Shown here one piece after another: positions 58,243 through 64,000 of a DNA stretch of 64,000 nucleotides. The notes under the pieces were generated by a model, which searched no databases, was not told the origin of the DNA, and saw nothing but the letters and a program-made list of their open reading frames with translations. Numbering within the stretch: the stretch's first letter is position 1; each line of letters opens with the position of its first letter. The translations under genes and the position numbers were made by a program. The stretch spans positions 57,101,562 to 57,165,561 of the forward strand of contig CM056736.1 of assembly GCA_029844215.1 (NCBI GenBank), given 5' to 3'. This DNA comes from Przewalskia tangutica. Lineage: Eukaryota > Streptophyta > Magnoliopsida > Solanales > Solanaceae.

Positions 58243-60622
58243 TGTCACGACCCGTTCCGGGGCCCGTGACTGGTGCCTTACCCGGGCACCCAAGTAGTCA
58301 TACATCAGAGAAAATCAGCGGAATATAAAACAAGACATGAATCAATGAAAATTGAGACATAGTTTATATGAGAAAAGTCGCCTTTCGGCATAATATATAT
58401 AAACCAAAATCTGGCAGTTACATCCCAATCTGCATAGGACTGACCTCTAAGGAAGTAAACAACTATGGCGGGACGGGGCCCGCCATAGCCGCTGCATACA
58501 AAACTATCTACAACGGGAGATCATACCCAAAAGTCGAGCCTCGGAGAAGATGGAACTCGACACCAACGCAAAAGATCCTAAGGATGCGGATCTAGCACTG
58601 CTTGCCCTTACTGGCGTGAACGCAGCCCCGAAGGAGGTCGATAACAGTACTAAGTATGCGGCGTAAAGTACTTAAATGAAATCATATCATTTTAAAACCA
58701 ATTTTACAAATATATGCGAAACAACAATGTAACCGCACATAGTGCCACATCACAAACAAGAGTAATAGCAATTGGCCATGTGTCTTTTCTAGGCTGCGAA
58801 TGATCGAAGCAAGGCCAATCGCCCATAGTATCATTATGCAAGCCTAATCCTGGACTCCCGTAGTCCGCATAGGCCACTCACATAGGTCCGCATGGGGTAT
58901 CCCCCGCATCGAGGGTAGCTACTCCTCGGCATCGTCCTGGACTCGTAGTCCGCATGGCCACATAGACCGCATGACCATAAAGGCCGCACACTAACCTGGA
59001 ACTCTCGTAGCTCCGCATAGGTCCCCTGGACCCGCATGAGGTATCCTCGAATCATGGTCCCAGACCGCCTGAGTCTACCCCGCATCGGAGGGCAGCTTAA
59101 CCCCCGGTATTATGTCAAGAGGTGAGTGATATTATACTAACATAACAACTTATCGTTAAACAACATAAGCACAACAAGAATACCCTCTTATACAAACGTT
59201 ACAAGACACTAACACACATAACATCATATTATGTCTACTTATCAAACCATCTTATTATACTTTTTCAGAAATCAATATAAGTCTTTTATAAACACATAAG
59301 TAAACCGTTCCTTTTATCTTTCTTAAGTCGTTATACCTAACTTCCCATAAAACTAGTATAACTCTTAAGCTTATTGTTTTAAAAACAATTATTCTTCTTC
59401 TTTCAAAACTGATTTATAATTCTTTTAAAAGACTTCAAGATCTTTATTATTCAGGCTTAAGTCAAAAGACATTGCCGTAAAACTACGTTCAGTTAACACA
59501 CGTACGTCTACCGTACTATATATATACTTTAAAATATCATGCTCAAGAGTATAGGAAGAATCACATACCTTACTGAAATCCACCGCCAAGTCGAATATGT
59601 CGTGCGAGTAGCAACTATAATAGTCAAAGACGTCTATCAAAGTCTAGACTACTCAGTAGGACATTCTAAACAGAGGTTCTTTATTCTATGGAAAAATCGG
59701 GCACTACCTACTGCCGGTAAGCTATAAAAGTCTCAGTAAATACACTCTATGTAAGTCTGATTCAATCTTCTTTACATGTTACGAGGTGATTAAGTTCAAT
59801 TCTCTTACGTAATACCCTTCTAAGTGTTTTATACTTGTTTCTATACTTACGGTATGTATTTTACAATAGAAGGATAAGATTATTTACCTCGATAAGCCCA
59901 ATATTATCCAAGATAAAAGTCGGTCTGGCGAGGTTTAGCTCTAGCTTTCACGCTCAGATAGCTCGAGAACCCTTAGAAGTTTCCAACAACTTCTACTTAA
60001 ATACTAAAAGGGATTTGGGGCTAGGGTATTTTGGAATAGTGGCTATACTTGGAAGACAACTTTCTACCAAGGGGGTCGGCCAAAGCCACTAGGCTGGGGA
60101 GAGGGTGTTTCGGCTAGGCTCACTGGGGAGTGAGGCTAGGGCGAGAAGCTCACAGGGGAAGGAGGATTTTTAGACTTGGAGATTTGTGGAGTGGATGAAT
60201 AAGTCTTCAAAGGGAGGGGTATTTATAGGAAACCAATGGCCATGATCAAGCCAAGTGGGGGCAAGTGGAGGCCAAGATTTTCCCAGTGCCCCTAACCTAC
60301 TCCTCAAATCACTCCACAAACAATGACCCATGTCTTAAGCCCCAAAACAAGGCCAATCGTCAAGGCCTTAGCCCCCTTTGCCGTCAATGAGGGTGACAAG
60401 TGTCACCCTCGTTAACAAAATGTTCCAACTCTCGGAAAAATCCGCAAAAATTATAAATGACATAGCCGGAATTTTCCCGTCGCAAGTTTTGTAAAACGTT
60501 TCGTCGGAAAACCAATCGTTTTGAGAGTTGTGACCAAAAAAACGTCCTATGCCTAATCTTTAAGGCTAAACTTTTTGTACGTATGCCCTTACGTACATAC
60601 TCTGGAAATACGAGGTATAACA
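58243..60622 (-). repeat. 5' LTR of the complete type A element
   Basis: 2380 bp. U3 inverted repeat 60389-60410 (perfect), TATA complement 60219-60227, leader block about 59880-59990, minisatellite 58840-59100. It is 57 bases shorter than its partner, mostly by many one- to five-base losses. Confidence 0.92.
58840..59100 (-). repeat. Minisatellite of type A LTR
   Basis: Nearly identical to 43095-43370. Here CAG/CTG-poor sequence has kept almost every base, in contrast to the flanks. Confidence 0.75.
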
Positions 60623-60694
60623 GGGGCCCTGTCCCGCCATAGTTGTTTACTTCCTTAGAGGTCTGTAGTCCTGTTGTAAAGGTCGGGATGTAAC
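60623..60694 (+). repeat. Continuation of the type C/A + LTR after the nested element
   Basis: GGGGCCCTGTCCCGCC...GGGATGTAAC resumes the LTR broken at 42483 and matches 37996-38067 of the 5' LTR remnant. It is interrupted again at 60695 by a minus LTR, before the end of the LTR is reached. Confidence 0.88.
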
Positions 60695-61172
60695 TGTCAC
60701 AACCCGTTCCGGGGCCCGTGACTGGTGCCTTACCCGGGCACCCAAGTAGTCATACATCAGAGAAAATCAGCGGAATATAAAACAAGACATGAATCAATGA
60801 AAATTTAGACACAGTTTATATGAGAAAAAGTTGCCTTTCGGCATAATATATATAAACCAAAATCTGGCAGTTCACATCCTTACTGTACAACAGGACTACA
60901 GACCTCTAAGGAAGTAAACAACTATGGCGGGACAGGGCCCTGCCATACCCTGAATGTACAAAACTATCTACAATACAGGGAGATCATACCCAAAAGTAGA
61001 GCCTCCGGAGAAGATGGAGCTCCTGACACCAAAGCAAAGATCCTAAGGATGTGGATCTAGCACCTGCTTGCCCTTACCTGCGGCATGAACGCAGCCCCCC
61101 GAAGGAGGTCGATCTGTGGTACCAAGTATGTGAAATCAGAAAGTACTTAAATGAAATCATATCACTTTAAAA
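60695..61172 (-). repeat. Partial minus LTR, type A, interrupted at 61172
   Basis: Begins TGTCACAACC and follows the type A LTR to ATCATATCACTTTAAAA, where a second minus LTR starts. The expected continuation (CCAATTTTACAAATATG in sisters) is beyond the window, so the second element is nested in this LTR. The TAAAA at 61168-61172 is the candidate target duplication. Confidence 0.85.
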
Positions 61173-63511
61173 TGTCACGACCGTTCGGGCGTGGATGCCT
61201 TACCCGCACCCAGTAGTCATACATCAGAGAACAATCAGCGGAATATAAAACAAGACATGCAACATGATATAACTAGAACATTTTATCTGAAGAAAAAGGT
61301 TGCCTTTCGGCATATATACATAAACCAAGTTTTGCAGTTACATCCCAACTGTACACCATGACTCCAGCCCTCTAAGGAAAATAACAACTATGGCGGGACA
61401 GGGCCCCGCCATACCCTGACTGTACAAACTATCTACAACAGGGAGATCATACCCCAGCGAGCCTCGGAGAGAGTGGAGCTCGACACCAACGTAGAGATCC
61501 TAAGGATGTGGATCTAGTACCGCTTCCTCTAGAACTGCGGCGTGAGCGGCCCCGAAAGTCGATCTGAGTACCAAGTATGTGAAACTATAAAGTACTTTAA
61601 ATGAAATCAAAGTATTCAAAACCTTTTCACAAATACATTCAGTTCAATTGCACATAGTGCCACATCACAACAATATGATAATAGGAAAAGCAGCGCAGTC
61701 TAGTCTAGGCGCGAATGATCAAGCAAGGCCAACCGCCCATAGTATCATTCTGCGTGCCTAGTCACGGACTTCCGTAGTCCGCATAGGTCACACACGCACC
61801 GCGTGAGGTATTCCCCGCGTCGGGTAGCTAGCCCGGTACCTCACGGACTTCGCGGTCGCGCATAGCCTCAAAAGACCGCGTAGTCCATGGACGCGTAGGG
61901 CATCCGCGTCGGGCTAAACACCGGAATGATCAATCACGGAGCATACCGCGACTCGCATAGTCTCATAGACCGCGTAGGCCGTATAGACCCGCGTCAAGGG
62001 TGGCAAGCCACCGGTATAATAAGTCGAGGGTAGGTGATACAATAACGATCAGCGGACTTCAGGTTAGCAACGTAAACGCCGAAGAATGACCCCTTTCACA
62101 ACATTACAAGACAATTAACACATGCGATATCATAGTATGTCTACCTATCAACCAATCTTACTACACTTAATGTAAATCAATACAAGGCTTTTATAAACAA
62201 ACAAGTAAACAGTTCCTTTTATCATTCTTAAGTTGTTATACCTACTTCCCATAAAGCTAGTATAACCAAATATTACTCTTCTGTTAAATATGATTCATTA
62301 TTCCTTTGACATACTTCAAGGTTCTTATTATTCAGGCTTAAGTCAAAAGACATTGCCGATTATCATATGTCGTCAGTACTATATATATAACATATCATGC
62401 TCGAGGGTATAGGAAGAATCACATACCTTCTCGCGAAATCCACCCTTGAGTCGAGTATGTCGTGTGAAGAATCAGCCTATAATAGTCACAGACAACTATC
62501 AAAGTCTAGACTATTCTCAGGTCATTCTAAGCAGAGGGTCCTCAATTCTACGGAAAGTCGGGCAGCACAACCCTACGGTGAGCTATATAAGTCTCTTGTG
62601 AAAGCGATCCATGTAAATGATTCGTATATTCTTCTTTTATACCCTTCTAAGGTGTTACAGTTCAATTCTATTCTTAACAAACCTTCTAAGTATTTATACT
62701 TATTTCAATACTTCTACAGTATGCATTCTTTAATTACAAAAGAGGGTTAGGATTATTTACCTCGATAAGCCCAATAATATCCAAGTAAAAAGTCGATCTG
62801 AGCGAGGTTTAGCTCTAATCCAAAGCTCCAAGGTGCTCAAGAATCCTTAGAAGTTTCTCACAACTTCTCCTATGTACTAAGGGATTTGGGCTAGGTTAAA
62901 TTGGGCATTATAACAATACTAGAAAGGCAACTTTTCTATCAAGGGAGGGTAGGTTTCGGCTAGGCTAGGGGGTGGGGTAGCCTCGGCCAAGCTTCTCAAG
63001 GGGAGGGGTGTGTTTGGACGAAACAACAAGAGGGAGAGGGAGGGATTTGAGACTTAGATAGATTGCTCAATTTAGGATGAAATAACTCTTCAACAAGGGG
63101 GGTATTTATAGGTCAAGACATGGCCAACCAATGGCCAAGATTATGCCAAGTGCAAGGCAAGTGTAGGGTGAGGATTTAGGCAAGTGTCCTTGGCCAACTT
63201 GCACACAAAATATCTATCCAACTTTATGACAAGGCTTGGCATTCCAATCGCCCTATTGCGTGACCAGTCCACCAATGAGAGGGTGGAAAGTGTCGCCCTC
63301 TCATTGGTCCAAAGTGTTACGTCTCTCGGAAAAATCCGCAAAAATAAGAAATGACATAGCGGATTTTATCCTATGAAAATGTGGAAGCGTTTAGTCGGAA
63401 AACTATTCGTTTTGTGAGTTGTGCCCAATAATTTTCGTCAAGCCTAACTTTCAAGGCTAACCTTTTATGCGTATTCCACTTACGTACATACTGCAAATCT
63501 GAGGTATAACA
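61173..63511 (-). repeat. Complete LTR, diverged type A, minus strand
   Basis: 2339 bp, TGTCACGACC to GGTATAACA. TATA complement 63102-63110, U3 inverted repeat relic near 63281-63303, leader block about 62755-62870, minisatellite 61740-62030. It is more divergent from the other type A LTRs than these are from each other. Confidence 0.88.
61740..62030 (-). repeat. Minisatellite of diverged type A LTR
   Basis: Irregular units with GTAGTCCGCATAGG and AGACCGCGTAGG, more variable than at 43095 or 58840. Confidence 0.65.
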
Positions 63512-64000
63512 TTCTCCTCGCAGAAACATTCGTCGAATGTTCCTTCCCAAGCAGATAACGAAAAGGTTCTTCATAACTTAAGCGATTTGCAAATGCCACA
63601 CGGCCACAAAACAACATTTAGGCAAAATGATAACGAAAATTTATAAGCGAGGAAAGTGAGTTACGGAGGTGTGGGAATAGGTGAAGTACTTCGCCTCATG
63701 TCCTCACTCTGCTTCCACGTCATCTCTCCTAAGCTCGTTCGCCACGGGATTTTGACGGAAGCCACGTCCTTCGTCGCGAGCGCCTAACGACGATCGATTA
63801 TCGCTATGGGAACCTCCTCATACGATAACCCTCGGTCACACCGACATCGTCGATCGGATGTACCACGGATGGATCCGATACATCTCCTCGGCATAAACGT
63901 GAAACACGGATGCCGCCTCGGATCGGACGGCAGATCCAACTCATAGGCAACCTTGCCTACCTGCGGACAATGCGAAACGGCCCGATGTACCTTGGTGAGT
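63512..64000 (-). pseudogene. Chromodomain and integrase C-terminus, cut by window edge
   Basis: After the polypurine tract complement (TTCTCCTCG..., altered) the sequence follows 19879-20380: the chromodomain tail near 63680-63740, the SYEEVP coding bases near 63805-63830, IGDPS near 63860-63880, and VGKVA(Y) near 63945-63965. The rest of pol lies to the right of the window. Confidence 0.75.

Larger units (their letters stand above)
42484..60622 (-). mobile_element. Complete type A gag-pol (Tekay-like) element, with a nested insertion
   Basis: LTRs at 42484-44920 and 58243-60622, flanked by a perfect 5 bp duplication GGGGC (42479-42483 and 60623-60627). Without the nested element (45097-53546 plus its duplication) it is about 9.7 kb, with about 4.9 kb internal. 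On the minus strand: primer site, gag, protease, RT, RNase H, integrase, chromodomain, polypurine tract. It is the only complete autonomous-type copy in the window, though its frames are broken as given. It sits antisense inside the type C LTR. Confidence 0.92.

Overview
The window is a block of plant heterochromatin made almost entirely of nested, tandem and recombined LTR retrotransposons of the Ty3/gypsy (Metaviridae) superfamily. I find no host gene, rRNA, tRNA or CRISPR array. A plant (probably dicot) source is suggested by long-LTR elements primed by initiator tRNA-Met (TGGTATCAGAGC), a pol order of protease-RT-RNase H-integrase, and an integrase tail with the HPVFHVSML...IGDPS...SYEE signature of the Tekay/Del chromovirus lineage. 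The species cannot be read from the sequence.

Four related LTR types occur. All share the ends TGTTATACC (or TGTTACACC)...GTGACA, the same primer site, and the polypurine tract AAGGAGGGGAGAA or a close variant. Type A has LTRs of about 2.4 kb and carries gag-pol: copies at 15083-19878, 19879-23303 and 42484-60622, plus the right edge. Type B1 has LTRs of about 3.45 kb and type B2 about 3.05-3.2 kb; both carry only a gag-like region and a non-pol 3' segment. Type C begins TGTTACACC and is mosaic with A or B modules.

Layout: 1-192 is the end of a + LTR inserted in a - strand gag-only element. 193-8886 is a - strand array (internal, B2 LTR, truncated internal, B1 LTR). 8887-9262 is a + strand element end. 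9263-19878 is a - strand chimera (C/B LTR, mosaic internal, A LTR). 19879-23303 is a - strand gag-pol fragment. 23304-37919 is a + strand array LTR-internal-LTR-internal-LTR of B1. 37920-42483 is a + type C element whose 3' LTR is interrupted by a complete - type A element (42484-60622, target duplication GGGGC). That element is itself interrupted by a complete + B2 gag-only element (45097-53546, target duplication GAATA). The outer LTR resumes at 60623-60694 and is cut by two further - LTRs (60695, 61173); pol of the last one runs off the right edge.

The elements form a probable autonomous/non-autonomous set: A supplies protease, RT and integrase, while the B elements keep gag, primer site, polypurine tract and termini. 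All coding regions are frame-broken, but many breaks fall at CAG, CTG or CCG triplets where sister copies differ by small, length-changing edits. That pattern looks more like base-calling error at methylated CHG sites than natural decay, so 'pseudogene' here means broken as given.
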